From: Bradyrhizobium frederickii
GTDB lineage: Bacteria; Pseudomonadota; Alphaproteobacteria; Rhizobiales; Xanthobacteraceae
Length of the DNA: 64,000 nucleotides
NCBI RefSeq assembly: GCF_004570865.1
Contig: NZ_SPQS01000001.1
Location: 124,001-188,000 of the forward strand
Reading direction: 5' to 3'
The notes beneath the pieces were generated by a model. That model was given only the letters and a program-made list of their open reading frames with translations. It had not been told where the DNA came from and ran no database searches. Every line of letters starts with the position of its first letter. Position 1 is the stretch's first letter. Shown in pieces: positions 8,962-17,486 of the stretch. The translations under genes were made by a program, and so were the position numbers.

Positions 8962-9393
8962 TCATTCGACTGCGGCGATACGAATGGGACGCGTTCCGAT
9001 CGGAGCGCCGGTCGCGCGGTCGATGGTGAGGGGATCGATCTCCGTTCCATTCTCGGCATCAAAGAACTGGGTCACCTTGCCTCCGCTGCGATGCTTGCGT
9101 CCCCACGCGCCAATCGCGAAGAGCACCGGCAAAAAGTCGCGCCCGGCTTCTGTCAGCACATATTCGTCCCGTGGCGGACGGTCTGAATAGCGGCGCTTCT
9201 CCAGCAATCCCTCGTCAACCAGGGCTGAAAGCCGCCCCGTCAGCATCGTCGGCGCGATACCGAGACTCCTGCGAAAATCGTCGAAGCGGGTCAGCCCCGC
9301 ATGGGCATCGCGCATGATCAGCATGCTCCATGCGTCCCCGACCAGCGCCAGGCTCCGGGCGATCAGGCAAGGCTGGTCCGAAAGCTTCTTCAT
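8962..9393 (-). CDS. HxlR family winged-helix regulator
   Basis: The protein has 143 residues from the ATG at 9393 (MKKLSDQPCLIARSLALVG). The open frame runs 52 codons further upstream without family similarity. The HxlR hallmarks are all present: an N-terminal CLIARSL cysteine, DAWSMLIMRDAHAG, FDDFRRSLGIAPTMLTGRLSALVDEGLLEKR and the wing PPRDEYVLTEAGRD. Such dimers respond to quinones, aldehydes or other electrophiles, often through the cysteine (C9 here). The gene diverges from the alpha/beta hydrolase, MDR, SDR and OYE genes, which suggests that it controls them. Confidence 0.9.
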   Translation of the reverse strand: MKKLSDQPCLIARSLALVGDAWSMLIMRDAHAGLTRFDDFRRSLGIAPTMLTGRLSALVDEGLLEKRRYSDRPPRDEYVLTEAGRDFLPVLFAIGAWGRKHRSGGKVTQFFDAENGTEIDPLTIDRATGAPIGTRPIRIAAVE

Positions 9394-9409
9394 GTAAGTC
9401 TCATTTTGG

Positions 9410-9435
9410 TAGTGACTTAGTACTAAATTGATAGT
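9410..9435. promoter_or_regulatory. Candidate HxlR operator between divergent genes
   Basis: An AT-rich stretch 17 bp upstream of the HxlR start contains three TAGT units, at 9410, 9418 and 9432. The central one forms the perfect 8-bp palindrome TAGTACTA (9418-9425). Its position and symmetry suit a dimeric winged-helix repressor, but the match to known HxlR sites is only general. Confidence 0.4.
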
Positions 9436-9552
9436 AACAGATCGCTCGTCGATGTTCCAGAGCAAATTGAGAAGGCCGGAATGAGCAAGACAGAACGGGG
9501 AATTGCGCTGATTCCGGGTGCTTCCGGTGCCAGCCGAACGATGGAGCAAGTG

Positions 9553-10416
9553 ATGTCAAACTATGTCAGCCACCCGACATCGGTCATGCGCTATGTCGAT
9601 GCGCCGAATCTTTCGATCAGTGCTGCGGGAACGACCTTTGCCTATCGCGACATCGGTCCGCGCACCGGCGTGCCATTGATCCTTCTCAATCATTGGGGCG
9701 CGGTTCTCGACAATTTCGATCCGCCAATCGTCGATGGGCTCGCCACCAGGCATCGCGTCATCGCGATCGACTACCGGGGTATCGGCGCTTCAGGTGGGAA
9801 AGCGCCCGTTAGCGTTGGCGAAATGGCGCAGGATACGATTGCTCTGATCACCGCGCTGGGCTTCGAAAAAGTCGATCTGCTCGGCTTTTCCCTCGGCGGC
9901 TTCGTGGCCCAGGACATCGCGCTGAAGGCGCCGGGTCTCGTGCGAAAGCTGATTCTGACCGGCACGGGCCCGGCAGGTGGCAAAGGTATCGAGAAGGTTG
10001 GGCCGGTGTCCTGGCCGCTGATGATCAAGGGCTTGCTCACCTTGCGAGACCCGAAATTCTACCTGTTCTTCACCTCCACGGCCAATGGCCGCCGGGCCGC
10101 AAAGGCCTTTCTGGCAAGGTTGAAGGAGCGCAAGGCAGATCGGGACAAAGGAGCCACGCCAGAGGCCCTGTTGCGGCAACTCAAGGCGATTAAGGGCTGG
10201 GGCCAGCAGGCGCCTCAGGATCTCGGCAGCCTCCGCATCCCTGTCCTCATCGCGAATGGCGATAACGACATCATGGTGCCGACTGCGAACAGCACCGACA
10301 TGGCACGACGTATCCCGGGCGCACAACTGGTCATCTACGAAGATGCCGGGCATGGCGGGATTTCCCAGTACCACGCCGATTTCGTGCCGAAGGCGCTGTC
10401 GTTCCTCGACGCCTGA
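9553..10416 (+). CDS. Alpha/beta hydrolase
   Basis: The protein has 287 residues from the ATG at 9553, which has GGAG six bases upstream; ATGs at 9481 and 9541 are possible but less well placed. The triad is readable: nucleophile S113 in the elbow GFSLGG, acid D239 in NGDND and base H267 in EDAGHGG. The oxyanion-side motif is NHWG and the strand-4 motif is DYRGIGAS. It is a cytoplasmic ester, lactone or C-C bond hydrolase of unknown substrate, and members are often close to haloperoxidase-like hydrolases. It begins a same-strand run with an MDR, an SDR and an OYE enzyme, suggesting ring-opening or ester cleavage within one pathway. Confidence 0.85.
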   Translation: MSNYVSHPTSVMRYVDAPNLSISAAGTTFAYRDIGPRTGVPLILLNHWGAVLDNFDPPIVDGLATRHRVIAIDYRGIGASGGKAPVSVGEMAQDTIALITALGFEKVDLLGFSLGGFVAQDIALKAPGLVRKLILTGTGPAGGKGIEKVGPVSWPLMIKGLLTLRDPKFYLFFTSTANGRRAAKAFLARLKERKADRDKGATPEALLRQLKAIKGWGQQAPQDLGSLRIPVLIANGDNDIMVPTANSTDMARRIPGAQLVIYEDAGHGGISQYHADFVPKALSFLDA

Positions 10417-10450
10417 CGCCGCAACCAGGTTCCAGATTGGAGATGACATC

Positions 10451-11455
10451 ATGAAGGCATTCGTCGTCGACAAATACGAGAAGAAAGGCGCTGTTCGCCT
10501 GGCAACCATGCCGGAGCCGGAGGTGCGGGACGACGATGTCCTGGTTCGGATCCACGCAACAGCCGTGAACGTTCTCGACTCCAAGATCAGGGGTGGGGAA
10601 TTCAAGCTCATCCTGCCGTATCGTCCGCCTTTCACTCTGGGCCACGATGTTGCCGGGACAGTCGTCAGGGTTGGCCGCAATGTCAGGCGGTTCAAGGCGG
10701 GCGACGAGGTCTACGCACGGCCGCGCGATCATCGGATCGGAACATTCGCCGAATTCATTGCGATGAACGAAGCCGACGTGGCGCCGAAGCCTGCGAACAT
10801 CAGCATGGAAGAAGCCGCCTCCATCCCGCTGGTGGGACTGACCGCCTGGCAGGCGCTGGTCGAGGTGGGCAAGCTGAAGCCTGGCCAGAAGGTCTTCATC
10901 CAGGCTGGCTCCGGTGGCGTGGGGACTTTCGCCATCCAGCTCGCCAAGCATCTCGGTGCGGTCGTGGCGACGACGACGAGCGCGAAGAATGTCGAGCTGG
11001 TCAAGAGTCTCGGCGCGGACCTGGTCATCGACTACAAGACGCAGGATTTCGAGAAGGTCCTGTCGGGCTACGATCTGGTCCTGCACAGCCAGGATGCCAA
11101 GACGCTTGAAAAATCTCTGCGCGTGCTCAAGCCGGGCGGCCTGCTCATCTCGATCTCCGGGCCGCCGGACCCCGAATTCGCCAGGGAGCAGGGCATGAAC
11201 CTCTTCCTGAAATTGGTGATGCGCTTGCTGAGCCGCAGTGTGCGGAAGAAGGCCAGGAGCCTTGGTGTGCGCTTCTCATTCCTGTTCATGCGCGCGCAGG
11301 GGCAGCAGCTGAGCGAAATCACGTCCCTGATCGAATCCGGCGTAATCCGTCCGGTCGTCGACAAGGTCTTTCCGTTCGAAAAAACCGGGGACGCGCTCGC
11401 CTATGTCGAGACCGGGCGCGCAAAGGGCAAGGTCGTGATCAGGGTGGCAGACTAG
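10451..11455 (+). CDS. Quinone oxidoreductase-like MDR (NADP-dependent zinc-free dehydrogenase)
   Basis: The protein has 334 residues from the ATG at 10451 with GGAG at 10439; the frame extends upstream into the hydrolase gene. A GroES-like N-terminal domain carries FTLGHDVAGTVVRVG. A Rossmann domain follows with QAGSGGVGTFAIQLAKHLGA (about residues 152-171). The catalytic zinc cysteine and the structural four-cysteine lobe are missing, as in the zeta-crystallin/QOR branch. It probably reduces quinones or conjugated enones with NADPH. It lies 34 bp after the hydrolase gene and about 70 bp before an SDR gene. Confidence 0.88.
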   Translation: MKAFVVDKYEKKGAVRLATMPEPEVRDDDVLVRIHATAVNVLDSKIRGGEFKLILPYRPPFTLGHDVAGTVVRVGRNVRRFKAGDEVYARPRDHRIGTFAEFIAMNEADVAPKPANISMEEAASIPLVGLTAWQALVEVGKLKPGQKVFIQAGSGGVGTFAIQLAKHLGAVVATTTSAKNVELVKSLGADLVIDYKTQDFEKVLSGYDLVLHSQDAKTLEKSLRVLKPGGLLISISGPPDPEFAREQGMNLFLKLVMRLLSRSVRKKARSLGVRFSFLFMRAQGQQLSEITSLIESGVIRPVVDKVFPFEKTGDALAYVETGRAKGKVVIRVAD

Positions 11456-11523
11456 CATCCACGGCGGGCCAAATCGGAAATGACGATCCTGCCTAATTGA
11501 GCACCTCGAGAAAGAACAAGATC

Positions 11524-12312
11524 ATGGCCAAAAATCCTGCCGTCCTTATTACCGGAGCCTCCTCTGGCATCGGAGCAACTTATGCAGACCGTTTCGCCCG
11601 CCGCGGAAATGATCTCGTGCTGGTGGCCCGCGACAAGGCGCGAATGGAGGCTCTTGCTGCGCGGCTTCGCGACGAGACGGGTGTTGCGATCGACATCCTG
11701 CAGGCCGATCTGACCAACCCCGGCGACCTTGCGGCCGTCGAAAAGCGGCTGCGTGACGATCGTCGCATTGGGGTCCTCATCAACAATGCAGGGGCGGCCC
11801 TGGGCGGGTCCTTCGTGGCGCAAGCGGTCGAGGATGTCGGTCGTCTTGTCGCTCTGAACTCGACCGCCGTCGTTCGTCTCGCGAGTGCCGTGGCGCCGCG
11901 GTTTGCAGAGGCCGGTGAAGGCGCGATCGTCAATATTTCATCGGTGGTCGGGCTCGCGCCGGAGTTCGGCATGTCGGTGTATGGCGCGACCAAGGCTTTC
12001 GTGACCTTCCTCTCCCAGGGGCTCAGTCTCGAGCTCGGGCCCAAGGGCGTCTATGTCCAGGCCGTGCTTCCCGCCGCGACGCGCACCGAGATTTGGGAGC
12101 GCGCCGGCGTCGACGTCAACACGCTTCCCGTGGTGATGGACGTGGCAGAGCTGGTGGACGCTGCACTGGTCGGCTTCGATCGCCGCGAGCCGATCAGCAT
12201 CCCGCCGCTCCACGACGCTGGGCAGTGGGACACCTATCAGGCTGCGCGGCAAGCGATGCTCCCCGACCTCCGGCAGGAACGCGCGGCTGCCCGCTATCAG
12301 TCGTCGCTCTGA
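11524..12312 (+). CDS. Short-chain dehydrogenase/reductase (classical)
   Basis: The protein has 262 residues from the ATG at 11524, preceded by GAGAAAG; a TTG at 11497 would add nine residues. The classical SDR motifs are all intact: TGASSGIG for cofactor binding, NNAG in the central sheet, catalytic serine in VNISSVVG and S-V-Y-G-A-T-K as the Y-x3-K pair. An Arg after the second strand (VARDKAR) suggests preference for NADPH. The C-terminal part (RTEIWERAGVD, then TYQAARQAML) resembles the DltE-like sub-branch. It contrasts with the tyrosine-less SDRs at 7290 and 13534 and should be a true oxidoreductase. Confidence 0.88.
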   Translation: MAKNPAVLITGASSGIGATYADRFARRGNDLVLVARDKARMEALAARLRDETGVAIDILQADLTNPGDLAAVEKRLRDDRRIGVLINNAGAALGGSFVAQAVEDVGRLVALNSTAVVRLASAVAPRFAEAGEGAIVNISSVVGLAPEFGMSVYGATKAFVTFLSQGLSLELGPKGVYVQAVLPAATRTEIWERAGVDVNTLPVVMDVAELVDAALVGFDRREPISIPPLHDAGQWDTYQAARQAMLPDLRQERAAARYQSSL

Positions 12313-12349
12313 TTACCTTCGAAGCTGCAACCCTTGGTGAAAGCGACAA

Positions 12350-13441
12350 ATGACCAACAAGACACTCTTTGAACCCTACGTACTCGGTGCTCTCACGCTG
12401 TCTAACCGGATCGTCATGGCTCCGTTGACGCGCAACAGAGCGGGCGGCGGGTTTGTGCCCGGCGATCTGGCTGGGGAATACTACGCACAACGTGCCTCGG
12501 CAGGCCTGATCATCTCGGAGGCGACCCAGATCTCGCGGCAGGGGCAGGGCTATCAGGATACGCCGGGCATCTACAGCCAGGCGCAGATCGACGGTTGGCG
12601 AAAGGTGACAAATGCCGTTCACGCCAAGGGCGGTCATATCTTCCTGCAGCTCTGGCACGTTGGCAGAGTGTCGCATGTCGACCTGCAGCCGAATGGGCAG
12701 GCCCCCGTAGCGCCTTCGGCCGTGAAGGCCGAAACCAAGACTTTCGTGAACAATGCTTTCGTGGACGTGTCGGTCCCTCGGGCGCTCGAACTGAACGAGA
12801 TCGCAGGAATCGTCGATGATTTCCGTCGCGGCGCCGCCAATGCGATTGCCGCCGGGTTCGATGGCGTCGAGGTTCACGGCGCGAACGGCTACCTGCTCGA
12901 CCAGTTCTCCAAGGACGGAGCCAATACCCGCATCGACGCCTACGGCGGCTCGATCGAAAACCGTGCCCGGCTGACGCTCGAGGTGACCGCTGCGGTTGCC
13001 GGGGAAGTCGGCGCCGACCGAACCGGGGTTCGGATTTCTCCAGTGTCGCCGGCAAACGGGGTGTCCGCAACCGATCCGCAGGCACAGTTCAACTACATCG
13101 TCGAGAAGCTCGATCAGCTCGATATTGCCTATCTCCACGTCGTCGAAGGCGCGACGGGCGGGCCGCGCGATAATGCATCGTTCGACTTCGCGGCGCTTCG
13201 GCGCAAGTTCAAGAACACCTACCTCGCCAACAACGGTTACGATCTGGACCTCGCGACAGCTAGACTAAAGCAGGGCCAGGCTGATTTGTTTGCCTTCGGC
13301 AGGCCGTTCATCGCCAACCCGGATCTTGTCGAGCGCCTGAAGGCGGGTGCGCCGCTCGCCAGCTTCAATCCGGCGACTCTCTACGGGGGTGGCTCGGCGG
13401 GCTACACCGACTACCCCATCATGGCTGGAGCCGCCCGCTGA
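12350..13441 (+). CDS. Old Yellow Enzyme family alkene reductase (NemA-like)
   Basis: This 363-residue FMN enzyme of the OYE/NemA group begins LFEPYVLGALTLSNRIVMAPLTRNRA. It contains QLWHVGRVSH, the substrate-binding HGANGYLLDQF (an H-x2-N pair) and the FMN phosphate end LFAFGRPFIANPDLVERL. Members reduce the C=C bond of alpha,beta-unsaturated carbonyls, nitroalkenes or nitrate esters with NAD(P)H. It is 37 bp downstream of the SDR gene. A second, more divergent member is at 17487. Control by the electrophile-type HxlR regulator at 9393 would be sensible for this enzyme, but that is inference. Confidence 0.92.
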   Translation: MTNKTLFEPYVLGALTLSNRIVMAPLTRNRAGGGFVPGDLAGEYYAQRASAGLIISEATQISRQGQGYQDTPGIYSQAQIDGWRKVTNAVHAKGGHIFLQLWHVGRVSHVDLQPNGQAPVAPSAVKAETKTFVNNAFVDVSVPRALELNEIAGIVDDFRRGAANAIAAGFDGVEVHGANGYLLDQFSKDGANTRIDAYGGSIENRARLTLEVTAAVAGEVGADRTGVRISPVSPANGVSATDPQAQFNYIVEKLDQLDIAYLHVVEGATGGPRDNASFDFAALRRKFKNTYLANNGYDLDLATARLKQGQADLFAFGRPFIANPDLVERLKAGAPLASFNPATLYGGGSAGYTDYPIMAGAAR

Positions 13442-13533
13442 CGATCATGGGGTCGCGCAGGCGCGGCCCCATTCCTCGCGTGTACGATCGGAGAGAAGAT
13501 CCTGAAGCCATCAAACGCATCGGAGGAAGTAAC

Positions 13534-14313
13534 ATGACCCAGTCCAGCCCCGGCACCCAGACTTCTACACAGGAGGTTGCGCTTATAGTGGGCGGTGGCC
13601 CGGGCATCAGTTCGAGCTGCGCCAGGCTGTTCGCGGAAAACGGGATGCGTGTCGCCGTCGCAGCCAGGAATCCGGAAAAAGCCGTCCTTGAGACTCTCGA
13701 AAAGATGCACGGCGTGCGTCGGTACGCCTGCGATGCAAGCGAACCGGCGGCCGTGGCACAGTTGTTCGCGAATGTCGCTCGAGAGATCGGAACGCCGAGG
13801 CTTGTCGTGCATAACATCGATGGCCGCGTTCCCGGCATTTTCCGTAAGGGCATTCTCGAAGCCGACCCGACGATGGCGCTCGAAACAATCCGAAACTCGG
13901 CATTCAGCGCGTTTCTGGTAGGTCAACAGGCAGCCCGGCTCATGCTCGGAAACGAACCCGACGTCAATGGTGCGAGAGGAACGATCATCTTTACGAACGC
14001 CAGCGCGGCGCTCAAGGGCTTTCCATCAAGTGGTGCATTTGCGATGGCGTGCCATGCCAAGTCCGGACTCGCGCAAAGCATGGCGAGAGAATTGATGCCG
14101 CAGGGAATCCATGTGGCGAATGTGCCGATCGATGCCGCGATCGGTTGGACTCAGGAGGACGGGACCCGCGCCCACCGGCTGGCGGGAACGACTGTCGACG
14201 ACAACATGGCCGACCCTGTCCATATCGCGGAAACCTATCTGCAACTGCACCGCCAGCATCGGTCGACCTGGGCTTTTGAAGTCGTACTGCGGCCGTGGGT
14301 TGAGAAATGGTAA
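13534..14313 (+). CDS. SDR-fold protein lacking the catalytic tyrosine (paralogue of the 7290 gene)
   Basis: The protein has 259 residues; the ATG at 13534 follows GGAGGA. A glycine-rich loop (VGGGPGISSS, residues 19-28) and the SDR fold are recognisable. NNAG is replaced by HNID, and the residue four before K176 is alanine (A172) instead of tyrosine. The ending LRPWVEKW matches LRPFNENW of the 7290 protein, as does the preceding W-[SA]-F pattern. Both loss-of-tyrosine proteins sit next to acyl-CoA and flavin enzymes. A non-redox or accessory role, or chemistry through another residue, should be considered. It is 92 bp after the OYE gene with its own strong ribosome-binding site. Confidence 0.78.
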   Translation: MTQSSPGTQTSTQEVALIVGGGPGISSSCARLFAENGMRVAVAARNPEKAVLETLEKMHGVRRYACDASEPAAVAQLFANVAREIGTPRLVVHNIDGRVPGIFRKGILEADPTMALETIRNSAFSAFLVGQQAARLMLGNEPDVNGARGTIIFTNASAALKGFPSSGAFAMACHAKSGLAQSMARELMPQGIHVANVPIDAAIGWTQEDGTRAHRLAGTTVDDNMADPVHIAETYLQLHRQHRSTWAFEVVLRPWVEKW

Positions 14314-14358
14314 TCGCGCTAAGCTGATCCCTCCGAACAAATCGCGCGGCAGCTTACA

Positions 14359-14373
14359 ATTCCAAATTGGAAC
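14359..14373. promoter_or_regulatory. Upstream copy of the GTTCYA operator-like palindrome
   Basis: ATTCCAAATTGGAAC is a near-perfect 15-bp inverted repeat. Read on the other strand it becomes GTTCCAATTTGGAAT, which agrees at 11 of 15 positions with the palindrome at 14435-14449. Centre-to-centre distance is 76 bp, about seven helical turns, which would allow cooperative looping. No regulator is assigned. Confidence 0.5.
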
Positions 14374-14428
14374 GCGGATTTCGCACCGATAATTGCAGCG
14401 TTTGCTGATTCGTTGTCGTCCGTGCGTC

Positions 14429-14457
14429 TTGACAGTTCTATTTTAGAACGCTTTACT
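14429..14457 (+). promoter_or_regulatory. Sigma-70-type promoter with an operator in its spacer
   Basis: A perfect -35 box TTGACA (14429-14434) is followed by a 17-bp spacer and the -10-like TTTACT (14452-14457). The spacer begins with the palindrome GTTCTATTTTAGAAC (14435-14449; arms GTTCTA and TAGAAC). A protein bound there would block RNA polymerase, so it is the expected main promoter of the acyl-CoA synthetase gene that starts 89 bp further on. The -10 box matches four of six consensus bases. Confidence 0.6.
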
Positions 14458-14545
14458 CCGTCGGCCAGTGGAATGAAGGGGTGCGGACCTCCCGGTTGAA
14501 GGGGGCCGCGCACGCTGCCGAAAACAAGGCGCGAGGGAGGATGGC

Positions 14546-16138
14546 ATGAGGAGCGTGGACGAGCTCACCGCAGCCGAATTGTTGGACGGCCTGCCGTCCA
14601 GAGTGCACGAGGTCTACGCGCCGTTCGTGCGGGATATTCCGGATCATCCGGCCTTTATGGAAGGCGGGCGTGCCTGGAGCTACCGGCAGTTCTCGGACGC
14701 AGTCGACGCCGCGGCAAAGAATCTCGCCGGTTTGGGCATCAGGCCTGGTGATCGCCTGATCGTTGCCAGCGAGAACAGCGTGGCGCTGGGAGCGATGCTC
14801 TTCGCGGCAAGCAAGCTCGATGCTTGGGGCATTCCGGTCAATCCTCGCCTTTCGCCCAGGGAAATCGATCTCATCGGAACGCACAGTGCCGCCAGACGCG
14901 TGCTGTTCAACTCGGCTCTATCGAAGGAAGCGGCCGACCATGCCACCCGGCTCGGTGCGACAATCGGCGCCGTGGGGCCGTTTGGTGGAATCGGCGTCGG
15001 TCCGCTCAATGCGGATGCGCAAGTGGAGCCGGTCGAAAAGGATGGCGCCCGCCAGGTCGCGGGGCTTTTGTACACCTCGGGCACGACCGGCGCACCTAAG
15101 GGGGTCATGCTGAGCCATCGCAACCTCCTCTTCACCGCAAGGACGTCGGGAATCCTTCGCCGGAGCAGTCCAGACGACCGTGTCTACGGCGTGCTGCCGA
15201 TGTCGCACATCGTCGGGTATGCGATCCTGCTGATCTCTACGCTGATGCACGGCGGCACGTTGCATGTCGTAGCCAAGGCCGATCCCGCTGCGCTGGCTCA
15301 TGCCATCGCCGAGGAGGGGATCACGAGCCTGTTCGGCGTGCCCGCCACATATCAGCGTCTGCTCGAACACAAGGCGGTCAAGGGCCTCCAACGGCTCGAG
15401 CGGGGCAGGCTGCGGATCATGGCCGTCGCCGGCGCTCCGCTCGACCTCGATCTCAAGAAGCGGATCGAGGACGAGTTTGGAATCCCGCTGCTGAACAATT
15501 ACGGCATAACGGAATGCTCACCCGGACTCACGGGGGTCCGTTCGGAACAGCCTGTCGCGGATGAGTCGGTCGGCCCGTTTCTTCCGGGCATCGAGCACCG
15601 GATCGTGGACGGGCAGGGAAAGCAGGTCGCGACCGGCGAAGTGGGCGAATTGCACGTTCGTGGTCCAAACATCATGCTCGGCTACTATCGCGCGCCCGAT
15701 CTGACGGCGGGGGCGATCGATCACCAGGGATGGTTCAATACGGGGGATCTCGCCCGGGTCAACGGCCAGGGGCATGTCTACATCGCCGGTCGCACCAAAG
15801 AGCTGATCATCCGCTCCGGCTTCAACGTTTATCCCGCCGAGGTGGAGGCGGTCCTGAATGCGCACGACCAGGTCGTCCAGTCGGCCGTCGTCGGACGGAA
15901 GGTCGAGAGCAACGAGGAGGTCGTCGCGTTCGTTCAGCTTCTCCCTGGCGCCAGCGTCAGCGCCGAAGAGCTGAAGGCGTTTACGGCTCAACTGCTCACG
16001 TCGTACAAGCGTCCGACCGAATTGATCGTGCTCGACGCTCTGCCCTCGGCCTCAACCGGCAAGATCCTCAAGCACCAGCTGCGCGAGATGGCCAACGCGC
16101 GCGCAAGCGCAGGGATGTCCAACGCAGCCGCGGGCTGA
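14546..16138 (+). CDS. AMP-forming acyl-CoA synthetase
   Basis: This 530-residue enzyme of the ANL superfamily has the P-loop YTSGTTGAPKGVMLSH (about residues 175-190), the A5 motif NNYGITECS, the A7 motif TGDLARV, the hinge GRTKELIIRSGFNVYPAEVE and the C-terminal catalytic lysine in STGKILKHQLRE. It activates a carboxylic acid with ATP and CoA in the cytoplasm. It is the first gene after the promoter at 14429 and heads a run with a solute-binding protein, an OYE-like oxidoreductase, a crotonase and an SDR. That context suggests peripheral activation and beta-oxidation of an imported acid, perhaps cyclic or unsaturated. Confidence 0.92.
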   Translation: MRSVDELTAAELLDGLPSRVHEVYAPFVRDIPDHPAFMEGGRAWSYRQFSDAVDAAAKNLAGLGIRPGDRLIVASENSVALGAMLFAASKLDAWGIPVNPRLSPREIDLIGTHSAARRVLFNSALSKEAADHATRLGATIGAVGPFGGIGVGPLNADAQVEPVEKDGARQVAGLLYTSGTTGAPKGVMLSHRNLLFTARTSGILRRSSPDDRVYGVLPMSHIVGYAILLISTLMHGGTLHVVAKADPAALAHAIAEEGITSLFGVPATYQRLLEHKAVKGLQRLERGRLRIMAVAGAPLDLDLKKRIEDEFGIPLLNNYGITECSPGLTGVRSEQPVADESVGPFLPGIEHRIVDGQGKQVATGEVGELHVRGPNIMLGYYRAPDLTAGAIDHQGWFNTGDLARVNGQGHVYIAGRTKELIIRSGFNVYPAEVEAVLNAHDQVVQSAVVGRKVESNEEVVAFVQLLPGASVSAEELKAFTAQLLTSYKRPTELIVLDALPSASTGKILKHQLREMANARASAGMSNAAAG

Positions 16139-16217
16139 CGGAGGCGCCCGAAATCGAATTACGTTCGATCAAGGAAGAATGGTGAGCGACGGAATTGTCG
16201 CCGAAGGGAGATGGCAT

Positions 16218-17417
16218 ATGCTTAAGAGGACCATGATTGTTGCGGCGCTCGCGGTATCGATGGCAAACGCGCAGGCCCGCGCGGAAACGCCTGGGGTCAC
16301 CGAATCCGAGGTGAAGATAGGGGCGACGTTCCCGTTTAGCGGCCCTGCTTCGCCGCTCAGCAATACCGGAAAGGGCATGATCGCCTACGTCAATTCGATT
16401 AACGAGCGTGGCGGCATCAACGGGCGGAAGATCAACCTCATCACCTACGACGATGCCTACAGTCCTCCCAAGACGGTGGAGCAGACCAGGAAACTCATCG
16501 AGAGCGACGAGGTGGCGTTCCTGTTCGGCCCATTAGGTACACCCGGCATCAGCGCCACCATCAAGTACGTCAATGCGAAGAAAGTGCCGCATCTGTTTGT
16601 CGTGAGCGGAGTCAGCAAGTTCACGAACTTCGCTGAATTCCCCATGACCACGACGGGATTGCCGAGCTACGATACCGAGGGACGCATCTACGCGAAATAC
16701 ATCACTCAGACCCGTCCGGACGCGAAGATCGCGATCCTCTATCAGAACGACGATCTCGGTAAGGACTTCGTCAATGCATTCAAGGCCTACCTGAAGGACG
16801 ATTTCGACAAGAAAGTCGTCGTGTCCTCCTATGAGGTGAGCGAGCCGACCATTGATTCCCACGTCGTATCGCTGAAGTCGTCCGGCGCAGAGGCGTTTTT
16901 GGTGGCCGGCACGCCAAAGTTCGCAGCGCAAGCGATTAAGAAAGTCGATGAGATCGGTTGGAAGCCACTGTTCCTGATCAACTTCGTCTCGAGTTCCGTG
17001 TCGTCCACCATTGTCCCCGCGGGACCCGAGAAGGCTGTCGGCATCGTGGCCGCGACGATCACCAAAGATCCAAACGACAAGAAGTGGGCCGACGATCCCG
17101 GCATCAAATGGTACCGCGACTACTTTGCCAAATACCTGCCCGGCGCCGATATCGGCGATGCCAATTATCTGTTCGGCACCCAGCAGGGACAGATCCTGGA
17201 GCAGGTACTCAAGCAGTGCGGCAACGATCTCTCGCGCGAGAACATCGTCAGGCAATCGCGGAGCATACGCGGGCTGTCTCTTCCCACTCTCGTACCGGGT
17301 GTTGTGATCAACACGGGCCCGGAAGGCAGCATGGCGTACACGCAGCTACAGCTTCAGCGCTGGAACGGGACCACGTGGGAGCAATTCGGTAGCGTACTCA
17401 GCGCCGACGGAAAGTGA
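16218..17417 (+). CDS. Branched-chain amino acid-type ABC transporter substrate-binding protein (orphan)
   Basis: The protein has 399 residues from the ATG at 16218, chosen for GGGAG at 16206 and because a Sec signal peptide starts exactly there (MLKRTMIVAALAVSMANA, cleavage probably after ARA). The mature part is a periplasmic Leu/Ile/Val-type binding protein (peripla_BP_6): EVKIGATFPFSGPASP, then NERGGINGRKINLITYDDAYSP. In catabolic clusters such proteins often bind aromatic or other carboxylic acids. No permease or ATPase gene accompanies it, so it must share a transporter encoded elsewhere or act as a sensor or scavenging protein. It lies between the acyl-CoA synthetase and the OYE-like gene. 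Confidence 0.88.
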   Translation: MLKRTMIVAALAVSMANAQARAETPGVTESEVKIGATFPFSGPASPLSNTGKGMIAYVNSINERGGINGRKINLITYDDAYSPPKTVEQTRKLIESDEVAFLFGPLGTPGISATIKYVNAKKVPHLFVVSGVSKFTNFAEFPMTTTGLPSYDTEGRIYAKYITQTRPDAKIAILYQNDDLGKDFVNAFKAYLKDDFDKKVVVSSYEVSEPTIDSHVVSLKSSGAEAFLVAGTPKFAAQAIKKVDEIGWKPLFLINFVSSSVSSTIVPAGPEKAVGIVAATITKDPNDKKWADDPGIKWYRDYFAKYLPGADIGDANYLFGTQQGQILEQVLKQCGNDLSRENIVRQSRSIRGLSLPTLVPGVVINTGPEGSMAYTQLQLQRWNGTTWEQFGSVLSADGK

Positions 17418-17486
17418 ATTGTACCTTCTCAAGGTGCAACGCAAATGATTTGAGCCCGCAATACGCCCCTTAACATTGGAGCATGG

